Counted from the first letter of the stretch, positions 1 to 9,722 are shown. The stretch: 64,000 bases of DNA from Terriglobia bacterium (GCA_020073445.1 JAIQFE010000001.1:434001-498000), one strand, 5' to 3'. The notes: generated by a model from the letters alone, not told the origin. Program-made: numbers and translations.

Positions 1-1
1 G

Positions 2-271
2 TCCTATGCCCCTTATGAGAACGTTGCAGCGAAGGCGTACCCGAAGATCCTGGTCACGGCCGGGCTAAACGATCCCCGCGTATCCTACTGGGAGCCCGCG
101 AAATGGGTGGCTAAACTCCGGGCGCTCAAGAAAGACGATCGCCTGCTGCTGCTGAAGACCGAGATGGGCAGCGGGCACTTCGGAGCCTCGGGGCGGTATG
201 AACGATGGAAGGAAATCGCTTTTAACTACGCTTTTATCCTTCACGCCCTGGGTTTGGAAATGTCGCCCTAA
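2..271 (+). CDS. ptrB: Oligopeptidase B (S9A serine peptidase), C-terminal fragment
   Basis: The last 89 residues of an S9A peptidase; the gene begins upstream of the window. The fragment matches the end of the catalytic alpha/beta-hydrolase domain of oligopeptidase B: SYAPYENV, then [24 protein letters not shown], then [11 protein letters not shown]. The Asp of NDPRV (fragment residue 24) and the His of GSGHFG (residue 59) are the expected Asp and His of the Ser-Asp-His triad; the Ser lies outside the window. The enzyme cleaves short peptides after basic residues. Cell location cannot be judged without the N-terminus. The family call rests on the conserved [11 protein letters not shown] block. 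Confidence 0.88.
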   Translation, partial: SYAPYENVAAKAYPKILVTAGLNDPRVSYWEPAKWVAKLRALKKDDRLLLLKTEMGSGHFGASGRYERWKEIAFNYAFILHALGLEMSP

Positions 272-333
272 GTAGGTGATTCTAGGGTATAGCCTTCTTG
301 GAACGCCGCCGATCCTATCTCGAAGGAGTATTC

Positions 334-1296
334 ATGCGCTCTCTCGCACTCATTTCTTGTTTTCTCGTCGGATCCGCAGCCTTTGCTCAAGTGCCCGCAC
401 AGGACTGGCGGTTCGCGCACCCGGGAGCAACGCTGGTAGGCAGTTTTCGCCTCAAGGCGGTGCTGAATTCTCCATTGATGAGCACCCTGATCGCGGAGGC
501 GACCAGCAAGGATCCTTCCACCGGCATGATGGTTGGGCTGATACGGTCCTCGGTGGGCGGCGTTTCGGAGGTTCGCTTTTCCGTTCGCGATATGGGGAAA
601 GGCAAAGATCCGGACGTGCTGGCCTTGGTGACCGGCGTGGTGGACGATGCGATCGCAGGGGCTATTACGCAGGGAAAAACGCAAGGCAAGACTGAAGTTC
701 GCCGCATTGATGCGAACACTCTTTTGATAGGAGAAGGCCCGTCCCTCGACGACGCCGTGGCTCGCATGAGCAAACCCGCGACGGGGCTCCAGGCCCGCTC
801 ACTCGATCGCAGCAAAGCTCTGGCGAATCACGATCTGTGGATTGCGGGAACGATTCCAGAGATCCCCACGATGACCATTCCGATGCTCGATTCGCTACGC
901 GGATTGGCGCTGGGGATTACTATGCAGAACGATCTTAGCCTCGAGCTGGCCTTGGATATGGACAGCGCCAAGACGGCGGAAGATTTGGTCAGTTCGGCGC
1001 GGCGGACACAGAAACAGCAGCCGGGTCTTGGCGCGGCCCTGCAAAGCGAGGTGGACGGTTCCACGGCGCGCTTCCGGATCATGTTGCCAGGGGAACAGGT
1101 GATCCAGGCCGTCAAGCAGGGTATGGAGCAAGGCGCCGGCGCACAGTCTCCGCTGGCCGGTCTTTTCGGCGAATCGCTGCCGACATTCAAATCCAGCGCG
1201 CCCGCGCCTGCCGCACCGGCCAACCCGAAGGGCACCATCAAGATTTACGGCCTGGAAGAGGGCACGCGGGAAATTACCCCCGAGCCGCGACACTAA
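334..1296 (+). CDS. Secreted protein of unknown function
   Basis: 320 residues. The start is the ATG preceded by AAGGAG at about 322-327, which puts a clean signal peptide (MRSLALISCFLVGSAAFAQ, cleavage after AFA) at the N-terminus; an upstream in-frame start would bury it. The mature protein has no motif I recognise. It looks like alternating beta and helical segments with a run LIAEATSKDPSTGMM and a Pro/Ala-rich stretch (SAPAPAAPANPKG) near residue 295 before a short tail. Likely periplasmic or cell-surface. It lies 33 bp ahead of the DUF3467 gene and may share its transcript. No function is proposed. Confidence 0.75.
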   Translation: MRSLALISCFLVGSAAFAQVPAQDWRFAHPGATLVGSFRLKAVLNSPLMSTLIAEATSKDPSTGMMVGLIRSSVGGVSEVRFSVRDMGKGKDPDVLALVTGVVDDAIAGAITQGKTQGKTEVRRIDANTLLIGEGPSLDDAVARMSKPATGLQARSLDRSKALANHDLWIAGTIPEIPTMTIPMLDSLRGLALGITMQNDLSLELALDMDSAKTAEDLVSSARRTQKQQPGLGAALQSEVDGSTARFRIMLPGEQVIQAVKQGMEQGAGAQSPLAGLFGESLPTFKSSAPAPAAPANPKGTIKIYGLEEGTREITPEPRH

Positions 1297-1329
1297 GAGG
1301 AGCGGTTGTGCGTAGTATGCTGAGAACGC

Positions 1330-1626
1330 ATGAACCCACAACCCGCACCTTCGAAAATCCATCTGTCCAACACGCCCGACTATCGGGAAGCCTACGCGAA
1401 TAGCGTCCAGGTGCGCGTGAGCCTGTGGGATTTTTTCCTGCTCTTCGGCACGATCAATCAGAACGCGCCGGATAGCGTGACCATCCACAATCACCAGGGC
1501 ATTTTCCTGAGTCCGCAGCAGGCTAAGGCGCTCGCGAACGTTCTCAATCAGAACGTCAGCCAGTATGAAGCCACTTTCGGCGAAATCCGCCTGGAGCCGA
1601 AGCCGCCCGCCTCTTCCGTCCAGTAG
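1330..1626 (+). CDS. DUF3467 family protein
   Basis: 98 residues and cytoplasmic. The sequence follows the DUF3467 pattern closely: YREAYANSVQVRVSLWDFFLLFG near residues 19-41, then a beta segment (DSVTIHNHQGIFLSPQQAKAL) and a helix (ANVLNQNVSQYEATFGEI). The family is small, widespread and functionally uncharacterised. It stops 8 bp before the GTG of the GT39 gene, so the two are probably co-transcribed; nothing in the sequence links their functions. Confidence 0.8.
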   Translation: MNPQPAPSKIHLSNTPDYREAYANSVQVRVSLWDFFLLFGTINQNAPDSVTIHNHQGIFLSPQQAKALANVLNQNVSQYEATFGEIRLEPKPPASSVQ

Positions 1627-1634
1627 GCCGGCGC

Positions 1635-3110
1635 GTGATTTCCCGTCGCGCGTCCCATCTGATCTTTTTTTTCGCGTTCGCGGCGCTTCTGCTCGCGATG
1701 CATTTGCCGTTGCTGACGCTGCCCTTTCATTGGGACGAGCTGGGGCAGTTCGTGCCGGCGGCGCTGGATCTCTATCGCGACGGTGCATGGGTCCCGCATT
1801 CGACGCTCCCCAACGTTCATCCACCTGGCATCATGTTGCTCCTTGCCGGCGTCTGGAAAGTCTTCGGGTTTTCGATCCTGTCCTCGCGGCTGACCATGCT
1901 GGCCATCGCATCGGTAGGCGTGTATCTTTCGTTCCTTTTGGCGATCCGGCTGTCGCGAAAGTCGCCCGACGCACCGGCCATCGCGGCGGTGGTATTCCTG
2001 ATCGTCGCGCCGATCTTTTACACCCAGTCGATGATGGTCCTGCTCGACATGCCCGCCATGACGCTCACGGTTCTGGCGCTCCTGCTGTTCTTCGACGAGC
2101 GTTACGCCGCTTGTGCCCTGGCAACGACGGCGCTGGTTTTGGTGAAGGAAACCGCCATCAGCACGCCCATGGTCTTCGCTGCCTGGCTGTTGTTCCGCGA
2201 AAAACGCGTCCGCGAGGCGCTTTATTTCATCGCTCCCGCCGTGGCCCTGGGCCTGTGGCTGGTGGAGCTTCACCACGCTACCGGCAACTGGCTGGGCAAC
2301 GACGAATTCGCCCGGTTCAATGTGAGCCAGTCGCTAGGATTCAGCCACATCCTGTATGCCATCGGCCGCCGCATCTACATGCACTTTCTGAGCGACGGCC
2401 ATTTCCTTGGCGCTGCGGCTCTGATCGCCGGATGGCGCCTCCTGCGCGGCAAGGAATGGTCCATCGCGGGCCTGGTGGCGATCGCGCAGACAGCAGTGGT
2501 CACTCTGCTCGGCGGAGCGGTGCTCGACCGGTACATGCTGCCTGTCTTGCCGATCCTGTATGCGGCGTTCGCGGTGGCCGCCTCAGCCTGGTCGCGGCAG
2601 GTGCGGTTGTGCGTCCAGGCTGCCATGGCGACGCTCTTTATCGTGGGTTGGTTCTGGAATCCGCCGGTGCCGTTCCCGTACGAGAACAATCTCGCCATGG
2701 TGGACTTCGTCCGCCTGCAGCAGGCAGCGGCTATGTATCTGGAGAACTACGCGGCGGATCGGCGCATCGCTACTGCATGGCCGCTGAGCGATGCCATCAC
2801 CCATCCCGAGTTCGGATATGTCCGCAAGCCACTCAACCTGACAGTCGTCACGGGCGGGGTGCGCCTTTCGAACCTGGCCCGGTTGAATCCGAAGGATTTT
2901 GACGTGCTGGTGATGTACTCGGCGGAGTGGTCGGTGAAGGGAAGGGTGTTGGACATTCCTCCGATCCGCTCGCTGGTGCACTCGTTCCTGGATCCGAATA
3001 TCAACGCGACTGCGGACGAAATTCGCGCTACGCTCGGCTTTGTTCCCGTGTTGCGTTGGACCGGAGGCGGCCAGTGGGTCGAAGTTTACGTGCCTCAGTC
3101 GCAGAAGTGA
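1635..3110 (+). CDS. GT39-like integral membrane glycosyltransferase
   Basis: 491 residues, GTG start. It has about ten hydrophobic segments. After TM1 comes the first loop FHWDELGQFVPAALDLYRDG, where the WDE acidic pair is typical of GT-C (PMT/ArnT-type) enzymes that use polyprenyl-phosphate sugars. The loop HSTLPNVHPPG, with its His-Pro-Pro, resembles the substrate loop of this fold. The starting GTG is preferred because the next ATG (residue 23) would remove most of TM1. Acceptor and sugar cannot be read from sequence. A second GT-C protein lies at 59837. Confidence 0.75.
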   Translation: MISRRASHLIFFFAFAALLLAMHLPLLTLPFHWDELGQFVPAALDLYRDGAWVPHSTLPNVHPPGIMLLLAGVWKVFGFSILSSRLTMLAIASVGVYLSFLLAIRLSRKSPDAPAIAAVVFLIVAPIFYTQSMMVLLDMPAMTLTVLALLLFFDERYAACALATTALVLVKETAISTPMVFAAWLLFREKRVREALYFIAPAVALGLWLVELHHATGNWLGNDEFARFNVSQSLGFSHILYAIGRRIYMHFLSDGHFLGAAALIAGWRLLRGKEWSIAGLVAIAQTAVVTLLGGAVLDRYMLPVLPILYAAFAVAASAWSRQVRLCVQAAMATLFIVGWFWNPPVPFPYENNLAMVDFVRLQQAAAMYLENYAADRRIATAWPLSDAITHPEFGYVRKPLNLTVVTGGVRLSNLARLNPKDFDVLVMYSAEWSVKGRVLDIPPIRSLVHSFLDPNINATADEIRATLGFVPVLRWTGGGQWVEVYVPQSQK

Positions 3111-3142
3111 AGAATCGGGTGGGCTCCTATGGGCTGTACGCG

Positions 3143-4384
3143 CTACCGGAGGTAAACGATGGAGAGACCGGCGGCGATTGCCAAGAGACCTAGGCCCGCA
3201 ACGGCCAAGCTTCGAAAGCGCCCTTTCCCGAGAATAGCCGCCAGACCGAGTTTCAGGATATTGCTTGCCAGGATTCCGGATCCAGCCGCGATCGCGGCGG
3301 ACCGCACTTGATCGGCATCGCCAGCCACCTTGGCCATCGAGATCACCAGTGCGTCCACATCCGTCAATCCCAGGATGGCGCCGGAGAACAGAAGTCCCGT
3401 TTGGCCCCATCGTTGCTTCACTGCAGTAACCAGGAACAGCACGACCTGAAACAACGCCGCCATTTGAAGAGCGGAGCGGAACTGCAGGGGGTTGGACGTT
3501 TTTTCCGGCTCGCTTTGACCGGGTCCCCAGCGGCGAAGCCCGAACGCGGTAAATGCAGCCCCCAGGATTGCGGGCGCGAACAGGAAGGGAACCAAGGCCT
3601 TTCCAAACACCGGGTTGAGGAAGAATGCTGCTGCCGCTACCCGGAAACAGAGCATCGTTGAGGCGGCCACGACGCCCAGTGCCAGAGGGATTCGTGTTCT
3701 TGCTTGCGCGGAACTGATGCGGGAAAAGGAGAGCGTCACATTCGTGGAAGAGATGAGCCCGCCGAGCAGTCCGGCAATCACGTACCCTTTACCCTCGCCG
3801 AGAAAAGAGCGCACGATATACGCCAGGAAACTGATCCCGGAGAATAGCAGCACCATCATCCACAGTTCTCTGGGTCGGATTCCTCCCAGCGGCCCGAATG
3901 GCCCTACAGGCAGCAGTGGAAGAATCACCAGAGCCATCACCGCGAATCGGAATCCGGCTTTCAGACCCACGTCCGGGATGTGGGCCACCAATGAGTGCAG
4001 CCGCGATTTCTCCACCAGCAGGATCGCGGTGATAGCGATCATTCCGCTGGATAGCATCCAGAATCCGGTTCCTGCGAGCACCCCTGCCGTCACCACAATG
4101 AGTGCGGCTACCTCGGTCGTGGCATCGGTGTCGCGACGGCTGGCAGCTACATACCCGCTGATGATGAGTCCAATGGCGCCGGCCACAATCACCGTCGCGA
4201 GGGCCCGAAAATCGCTGGCCCACAGCCAGCCCGCTGCTCCGGAAAGTCCGCCCAGCAGTGTGAAAGTTCGAATTCCAGCGAAATGTGACTTGGGACCGCT
4301 CGCATGGCCGGACCATTCGCGTTCGACCCCAACGGCCGCACCACCCAGCGCCCCCAGGGCGATTCCTAGCGTCTCTGCGGGCAC
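3143..4384 (-). CDS. MgtC/SapB-DUF4010 family membrane protein
   Basis: 413 residues, GTG start, 11-12 hydrophobic segments. The N-terminal third carries the MgtC/SapB signature (LGALGGAAVGVEREWSGH, then FAGIRTFTLLGGLSGAAGWL). The rest matches the DUF4010 domain usually fused to it (GGLISSTNVTLSFSRIS near residue 205, and GLTDVDALVISMAK near 335). MgtC proteins are linked to survival in low magnesium and acid, but the molecular activity of the fused form is unknown. It converges on the GT39 gene with 32 bp between their ends. Confidence 0.82.
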   Translation of the reverse strand: MPAETLGIALGALGGAAVGVEREWSGHASGPKSHFAGIRTFTLLGGLSGAAGWLWASDFRALATVIVAGAIGLIISGYVAASRRDTDATTEVAALIVVTAGVLAGTGFWMLSSGMIAITAILLVEKSRLHSLVAHIPDVGLKAGFRFAVMALVILPLLPVGPFGPLGGIRPRELWMMVLLFSGISFLAYIVRSFLGEGKGYVIAGLLGGLISSTNVTLSFSRISSAQARTRIPLALGVVAASTMLCFRVAAAAFFLNPVFGKALVPFLFAPAILGAAFTAFGLRRWGPGQSEPEKTSNPLQFRSALQMAALFQVVLFLVTAVKQRWGQTGLLFSGAILGLTDVDALVISMAKVAGDADQVRSAAIAAGSGILASNILKLGLAAILGKGRFRSLAVAGLGLLAIAAGLSIVYLR

Positions 4385-4435
4385 AGTATGTTCACAAGTG
4401 TATACCCGCCATTCGTGATCCAGCGAGCCACCGGA

Positions 4436-6190
4436 CTATCCCCTAAGCGTTTCCCGCACTTTCTCGAGTAGCGTCCCGAGCGTAAACGGTTTCGCCAGGA
4501 ATCGTGCGCCCGCCGGGACTTTTTCTTCGCCCGTAAACCCCGAAATGAACAATGTCTTCAAACGCGGCGCGGATTGCTGCATCCGGCGCGCGAGTTCCGG
4601 CCCGTGGATTCCCGGCAGCATTACGTCGGTGATCAGAAGATCGATCGATTGCCCCTGCGCCATTGCCAAAGCCTCCTCCGCGCTCCCGGCCTCCAGCACA
4701 CGGTAACGCTCGCGTTGGAGAATTTTGCGGATCAGCTCGCGAATGCCGGCTTCGTCCTCTACCACCAGGATCGTGGCGGATTCCGTTGTGCGTGGTGGCT
4801 CCGCGTGAACCGCCGGACGCACCACTGCCGCGCCTTCGGGCTCGACCAGCGGCAGGTAAATCGTGAACCTCGAACCTTTGCCGGGCTCGCTGGCGAATGC
4901 GATGTCGCCTCCCCATTCGTGAACCAGGCTATAGGCGCGCGCCAGAGCCAGCGCCGCGGCCGCCGACGCCGGATCGCCGGTCTTGCTGAGCACTGGATCG
5001 AACACGCCTGCTGCCTGCTCGGCGTCGAGCCCGTGCCCGTCGTCGCGAACGGTGATGCGAGCATACTTGCCTGCGGCCAGTGCCGTGGGCGACAAATGCT
5101 CTGCGATCGTCTCGACGTCCCACGTGACGGTGATCCGCGCACGTTCCCGCGGAGTACTTTTTCGCGCGCCGGCAACCACCGCAGTGAGGACCTCGCCCAA
5201 CTGTCCTGGATCCGCCATCGCTATGATCGGCTCAGGATTCGCGGTTAATTCCACGGCGACGCGTTCTCCGGCGGCCGCAGCGAGTTTCGATCGCAGATTG
5301 ACGAGCACGTCTCCTACATTTATTCGCGATGCCGGTTTGCCTTGCCGCCGGGCGAACTCGGTCAGTTGCGCGGCGATCCCACTGATGCGTCGCGCGGCGC
5401 CCAGAATCTCGCCGGCCTCCTGACGCAGCGGATCGCTGGGCTTGAGCGCCTGCATCAGTTCCTCTGCATATCCGGTCACGATCATCAGAGGGTTGTTCAG
5501 GTCGTGTGCCAGTCGCCCGGCGAATCCGTACAGCGCCTCGAAGCGTCCGGCGGAGAGCAGTTGCCGCTCTAATTGCTTGCGACCGGTGATGTTGGTGATC
5601 ACGCCGGTGACGGTGTCGCCAGTCACACGAATCGTTTCCCTGCACCACAGCGTTCCGGAAGCTGCCCGGTATTCCGAACTGGCTTCTCCTCCCGTGTGCA
5701 ACACGCGACGATACAGAGCCATGGTGGCCGCGCGGTCATCGGGATGGATTCGTTCTTCGAAAAACTGCGGGTCGCTGAGCCAGTGCGACGCGGGATACCC
5801 CAGCGTTGCTTCCGCGTCGCCTTCGACCGACCGGAACTCGAGCGTCTCCGCGTCGGCTTGCCAGACGATCGCCGGCAGATCGTTAGGAACTCCGCCTGAC
5901 CCAGCCGAAACCTGTTGCGGCGGTTCCAGAACCAGCAGCGTTTCCGTTTCGTCCTCGTCATGCCAGGCGCGCACCGGAATTTCGGTGAATCCCCGATCCG
6001 GCACTCTGGTTCCGAAGCGCTTGCGGAAGGCCCGATTCGTCCACAGGATAGACCGGTCCTTCGAAACCACGGCCAGCGGAATGGGCAGCGCGGATGCGAT
6101 TTCGCGGTAATAGCCGAGCTGGGCCTCGAGGAGCGCCAGCAGACGTGCGACATCCTTGGCAGACCAGAGGCCGATGTCGGCGCGCTCCAT
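4436..6190 (-). CDS. PAS-PAS hybrid sensor histidine kinase with degenerate ATP-binding boxes and receiver domain
   Basis: 584 residues from the ATG at 6190 (a GTG codon lies just before it). Order: PAS (about 30-90), PAS/PAC (about 118-215), dimerisation/phosphoacceptor segment with FAGRLAHDLNNPL, ATPase-like domain (about 330-440), receiver (about 465-580). The receiver is intact: VVEDEAG, ITDVMLPG, FISGF, FLAKPF. The ATPase domain is not. The N box reads EVLTAVVAGARKSTP, where kinases of this type have Asn, and the G2 glycine loop reads DPASAAAALALARAY in place of a GTGLGL-type motif. A DDGHGLD G1 box and a recognisable C-terminal strand (GSRFTIYLP) remain. No membrane segment, so cytoplasmic. 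Possibly a pseudokinase; see findings. Confidence 0.85.
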   Translation of the reverse strand: MERADIGLWSAKDVARLLALLEAQLGYYREIASALPIPLAVVSKDRSILWTNRAFRKRFGTRVPDRGFTEIPVRAWHDEDETETLLVLEPPQQVSAGSGGVPNDLPAIVWQADAETLEFRSVEGDAEATLGYPASHWLSDPQFFEERIHPDDRAATMALYRRVLHTGGEASSEYRAASGTLWCRETIRVTGDTVTGVITNITGRKQLERQLLSAGRFEALYGFAGRLAHDLNNPLMIVTGYAEELMQALKPSDPLRQEAGEILGAARRISGIAAQLTEFARRQGKPASRINVGDVLVNLRSKLAAAAGERVAVELTANPEPIIAMADPGQLGEVLTAVVAGARKSTPRERARITVTWDVETIAEHLSPTALAAGKYARITVRDDGHGLDAEQAAGVFDPVLSKTGDPASAAAALALARAYSLVHEWGGDIAFASEPGKGSRFTIYLPLVEPEGAAVVRPAVHAEPPRTTESATILVVEDEAGIRELIRKILQRERYRVLEAGSAEEALAMAQGQSIDLLITDVMLPGIHGPELARRMQQSAPRLKTLFISGFTGEEKVPAGARFLAKPFTLGTLLEKVRETLRG

Positions 6191-6295
6191 CACATTCTAA
6201 GTGTGGGAGTTCAATCGGGATACGTACAGTGTACGGGCGGCAATCCGGTCATAGTACCTGCACCCGGATCGTTGGGCTGAGGGGGACCGCGAGTG

Positions 6296-7318
6296 CTAGT
6301 ACAATCTCACGCCGCGGTTTCCGGGTTCCCGGAACATGTGCACGGTATCGATGAACCGCACTTGCCGCGAAGCGTAGGTCATGGCCAGGGTGTGGGTCCG
6401 GCAGCCATCGCCGAAGAACCGTACACCGTGCAACAAAGCTCCATCGGTGACGCCGCACGCAGCGAAGATGATCTGATCGCCGGGAGCCAGGTCGCGGGCC
6501 GTGTAGACGCGCTTGGGATCGCGGATCCCCATGCGTTCCACGCGTTCTTCGAGTTCCTTCGTGTTGATTTCCAGACGGGCCACCATTTCGCCCGAAAGGC
6601 AGCGCAGCGCAGCGGCCGTCAATACGCCCTCCGGAGCGCCACCCGTGCCGAAAACAGCGTGGACGCCGGCGCCGCGCACCGCAGCGGCAATACCAGCGGA
6701 AAGATCGCCGTCCGGGATCAGCTTAATCCGAGCCCCGGCTCCGCGGATCTGCGCGATCAACTCTTCATGCCGCGGACGGTCCAGCACCATGATCACCAGG
6801 TCTTTGACCTGCCGGTCCAGGCAATGCGCGATGGCTTTCAGGTTGTACTTTACGGGAGCGTCGATATCCAGAGCATCGCGGCACGCCGGGCCGGCGATGA
6901 TCTTCTGCATGTAGCAATCGGGCGCATGCAGCAGGCCTCCCGGTTCAGAGGCAGCCAGGACGCATATCGAATTCGGTGTACCCTGGGCGCACAGATTGGT
7001 GCCTTCGAGCGGGTCCACGGCGATGTCCACACGGGGAAACTGAACGCCGTCGGGAGCCTTCGCACCCACGGGCTCGCCGATGTACAACATGGGAGCCTTA
7101 TCGCGTTCGCCTTCGCCGATGACGATGTTGCCCGCCATATGGATGGCCTCGAAGGCGTTCCGCATGGCGTGCACGGCGGCCTGGTCGGCGGCCTTGGCGT
7201 CGCCCTGACCCATCGTTCGGGTGGAGGCTATCGCCGCTTCTTCGACCACATGGACGAAATCGCCCAGCAGGTCTCGTTCAATACTGACTGGCGTGGTGGC
7301 GATGGTCGGAGCGCTCAT
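6296..7318 (-). CDS. glpX: Class II fructose-1,6-bisphosphatase (GlpX type)
   Basis: 340 residues, close to the 336 of E. coli GlpX. It hydrolyses fructose 1,6-bisphosphate to fructose 6-phosphate in gluconeogenesis; some relatives also act on sedoheptulose 1,7-bisphosphate. Family landmarks: [16 protein letters not shown] (about 62-77), the metal-binding DPLEGTN block (about 100), and later [16 protein letters not shown] (about 210), all in the usual order. Cytoplasmic. It is transcribed apart from its neighbours, with 102 bp before the kinase gene upstream on the map and 73 bp to the next gene. Confidence 0.95.
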   Translation of the reverse strand: MSAPTIATTPVSIERDLLGDFVHVVEEAAIASTRTMGQGDAKAADQAAVHAMRNAFEAIHMAGNIVIGEGERDKAPMLYIGEPVGAKAPDGVQFPRVDIAVDPLEGTNLCAQGTPNSICVLAASEPGGLLHAPDCYMQKIIAGPACRDALDIDAPVKYNLKAIAHCLDRQVKDLVIMVLDRPRHEELIAQIRGAGARIKLIPDGDLSAGIAAAVRGAGVHAVFGTGGAPEGVLTAAALRCLSGEMVARLEINTKELEERVERMGIRDPKRVYTARDLAPGDQIIFAACGVTDGALLHGVRFFGDGCRTHTLAMTYASRQVRFIDTVHMFREPGNRGVRLY

Positions 7319-7391
7319 AGTGTGGCGGTGCCCATATTAGCAAAGTATCGGCTTTGTTTCCTTGAACTATTCCGGGGAAGAGTACTTGTAC

Positions 7392-8216
7392 TCAATGGTC
7401 GGGACTGGGAATCACCGCCACGCTCCCCCCCATCTGAGCGTAGGTATCCCGTACGCGGATTACTTTGGTACCGGCGAATGTCACGAAGGTCACGCGGCCG
7501 GGGGGTTCGCCGAACTGCCAGGTCTCTTGCTCGACATCGTCCTTGGTCTCGCGGGTCTTGCGGAGGGGCCGGCCCAAGGCCATGATGACGGCCTCCTGGT
7601 CCATTCCCTCGATCGCCTTTTTCTCTTTAATCGCCTGCTGGGTCTCCGGCGGCAGCGTATCGATGTAGTTCTCAGAGGCGCTATGTTTCTCGAAATCCAG
7701 CACTGGCGACAGCAATTTCTTTAGTTGGGCCGACGTGATATCACCTATGGAATCCTTGAACTTGATCACGATCGCTGTGCCGCTGTGGGGCTGATTCGAC
7801 GGGGCCTGCGGATTGGACTGTGTGGGTGTCATGCCACCCATACTGATCTGGACCCTATCCCGCCATGACCCTTTGGTTTTGAGGCCATTATTTAGCTGCA
7901 GTGTGATGGCGTCATCGTCCACATCGACCTTGGTGATTTGGATCATGTCGCCGGCGCGCGCGGCCGGGCCGTCTTTGCGGACCGCATCTTCCCATTTTTT
8001 CTTGTCCCAGGTTCCGTTCTCTTCGAACGGCAAGGCCTTGCGGGAGTTGGGCAGGATAATCTTGGCTTTCGCGTACTCCGAAGAGAGCCCGCGCAGCAGC
8101 TCCACGCGTTGATCCTGGCTGAGTTTCTTGGTATCGCCATACAGGACGGTTACGGCGGGGAAAGTCAGCGCCAGGAAAGCCACTAAGACTCGCGGAGATA
8201 TTCGCGATACAGCCAT
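7392..8216 (-). CDS. Secreted protein with a BamE/SmpA-like C-terminal segment
   Basis: 274 residues with an N-terminal signal-like stretch (RVLVAFLALTFPAVTVLYG). The centre is a beta-rich segment (ITKVDVDDDAITLQLNNG, and GTAIVIKFKDSIGDIT) with a Pro/Gln/Asn linker. The last 75 residues read KAIEGMDQEAVIMALGRPLRKT, then ETWQFGEPPGRVTFVTFAGTKVIRVRD. This resembles the GM-x-x-x-V-x-x-x-LG-x-P opening and closing beta hairpin of SmpA/BamE folds. If correct, the protein is periplasmic; there is no lipobox. The resemblance is my reading of the pattern, and the protein as a whole is uncharacterised. Confidence 0.65.
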   Translation of the reverse strand: MAVSRISPRVLVAFLALTFPAVTVLYGDTKKLSQDQRVELLRGLSSEYAKAKIILPNSRKALPFEENGTWDKKKWEDAVRKDGPAARAGDMIQITKVDVDDDAITLQLNNGLKTKGSWRDRVQISMGGMTPTQSNPQAPSNQPHSGTAIVIKFKDSIGDITSAQLKKLLSPVLDFEKHSASENYIDTLPPETQQAIKEKKAIEGMDQEAVIMALGRPLRKTRETKDDVEQETWQFGEPPGRVTFVTFAGTKVIRVRDTYAQMGGSVAVIPSPDH

Positions 8217-8250
8217 TTCTTAATTCTCAAGAACGTCGCATCATTTCAAA

Positions 8251-9090
8251 TCAAAAACGTTCCGTTGCTTCTGACTGCGGAATCAGCCTGCGTAGCACAA
8301 AAAACAGCGCCACCACGATGCCCGTGGTAAGCACGCTGCCTTCCAGACCATAGCCGCCGCCGCTCCAGAGCACGCCCACGTTCCACGTCAGGGTATACCC
8401 AGTCACCCCCATTGTAAACCCGCTCAGGTTACTTCCGAGCAGCGGAAGTGTCACGTTCCACCCGAAATGCAGTCCTATCGGGAGCCATAGCGCTCCAGTA
8501 CGCCACACCGCGCACCCCAACAGGATTCCCCACGCCACCGTATTCACGATGGCCAGCGGGGTCGCCTCCGGATTCCAGGCGTGCATCAGCCCGAAGATCA
8601 CGCTGGTGGGAAGGATGGTCGCAAACGGGCCCAGCGATCGGATCAACAACTGGAACGCATACCCGCGGAACAGCAGCTCCTCCCCCATCGCTCCGAAGAA
8701 AATCGCAGCCCCGCCGAAGGCAAGGGACGCCCAGGGATGCGCCGAAACGGTAGCTGTATGCTCGAATTTCGCGATTCTCAGCGCCACCGGGACTACCACC
8801 ACGCACACAACGGCTGCAACTCCTGCCGCTGTGCCGGTAAGAAATTCGCGTCCAGCGGATGGACTTTCGCCCAGTCCCACATCCGCCAACCGGCCGCGCT
8901 CATAAATCCGGACTACCACTGCATTGGCGACCGCCGCCGCGGCAAACGCGGAAATCGTCGACGCCACTAAGATGCCGCCGAGCGGCAGCAGAATGGCCGG
9001 AAAAAGCAGAAGTCCGAGCCAGGCCAGAAGAATGTAAAGGCCGACACGTAGCAGCAATCCCTGCTTGTCGGGCAAAGCGCCATCGTTCAT
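8251..9090 (-). CDS. CPBP family intramembrane glutamic protease
   Basis: 279 residues, about eight membrane segments. CPBP/Abi motif 1 appears as GAMGEELLFRGYAFQLL (E-E-x-x-x-R), motif 2 as FGLMHAWNPEA (F-x-x-x-H), and a third conserved His in GLHFGWN. These are the catalytic Glu, Arg and His of the Rce1-like intramembrane protease fold. The start is the ATG at 9090, which overlaps the stop of the upstream membrane-protein gene (ATGA), so the two are translationally coupled. The substrate is unknown; relatives process prenylated or secreted peptides or act in immunity to bacteriocins. Confidence 0.85.
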   Translation of the reverse strand: MNDGALPDKQGLLLRVGLYILLAWLGLLLFPAILLPLGGILVASTISAFAAAAVANAVVVRIYERGRLADVGLGESPSAGREFLTGTAAGVAAVVCVVVVPVALRIAKFEHTATVSAHPWASLAFGGAAIFFGAMGEELLFRGYAFQLLIRSLGPFATILPTSVIFGLMHAWNPEATPLAIVNTVAWGILLGCAVWRTGALWLPIGLHFGWNVTLPLLGSNLSGFTMGVTGYTLTWNVGVLWSGGGYGLEGSVLTTGIVVALFFVLRRLIPQSEATERF

Positions 9091-9722
9091 GCGTTTCGGC
9101 TCCTGCCGCCCACAGTTGTCTTCAGCGCCACGAAAAGCAGGATGGAAGCCAAGAGCGCGATTCCCGCGCCGCGAACGGCCACGGCCGGAAGCCAGCCGGA
9201 GCGGAGGTAGAATGCCGCCAGCAGAGCCAGGAACATCAACCGGACCGCCGTTTTGGCGACACCCGGAGAAGTCCTGAGGGAAATCCACACGGTGGCGGTG
9301 CTGACTGCCCAGGAGAGCGTCAAGCCCAACGCTGCGCACTCCGCGAGCGACCGTAAATCCGGCCCCACAACGATTCTGGCGCTGCGCGATACGTAAACGG
9401 TGGTGATCCCGAGCACCAGCATCAAGCCCGCCACTAGTTCGCCGTAAAACACCGAAATCGCCACACGCGCGAGAGCTTTCTGGATGGTCGGGAATTTCTC
9501 AAACTCGGGCGCTGCCGCCGGCGCCGCGAACACCACACCCAAGCAGGCGTATGCTCCGAGTATTACGGAGTCCAGGAACTCCCTACCCTTTTGCCACGGC
9601 AGGAATACCCCGAAAACGCCGATCACAAGGACGTAAACCGGCAGGGACCGAATCCAGCTGGTGCCTTGAAATCCCAGCCGTGTGCGCAGATTGGATGCTT
9701 CCTCGGCCAGTTCTGCCTTCAT
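9087..9722 (-). CDS. Integral membrane protein of unknown function
   Basis: 211 residues from the ATG at 9722; an in-frame TTG at 9752 is a weaker alternative. A short charged helix (MKAELAEEASNLRTRLG) precedes about six hydrophobic segments, from SLPVYVLVIGVFGVFLP to ALLASILLFVALKT. No conserved catalytic motif is visible. It overlaps the CPBP protease start by 4 bp, so the two products are probably made in proportion and may work together, for example as protease and partner; that is inference from coupling only. Confidence 0.65.
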   Translation of the reverse strand: MKAELAEEASNLRTRLGFQGTSWIRSLPVYVLVIGVFGVFLPWQKGREFLDSVILGAYACLGVVFAAPAAAPEFEKFPTIQKALARVAISVFYGELVAGLMLVLGITTVYVSRSARIVVGPDLRSLAECAALGLTLSWAVSTATVWISLRTSPGVAKTAVRLMFLALLAAFYLRSGWLPAVAVRGAGIALLASILLFVALKTTVGGRSRNA

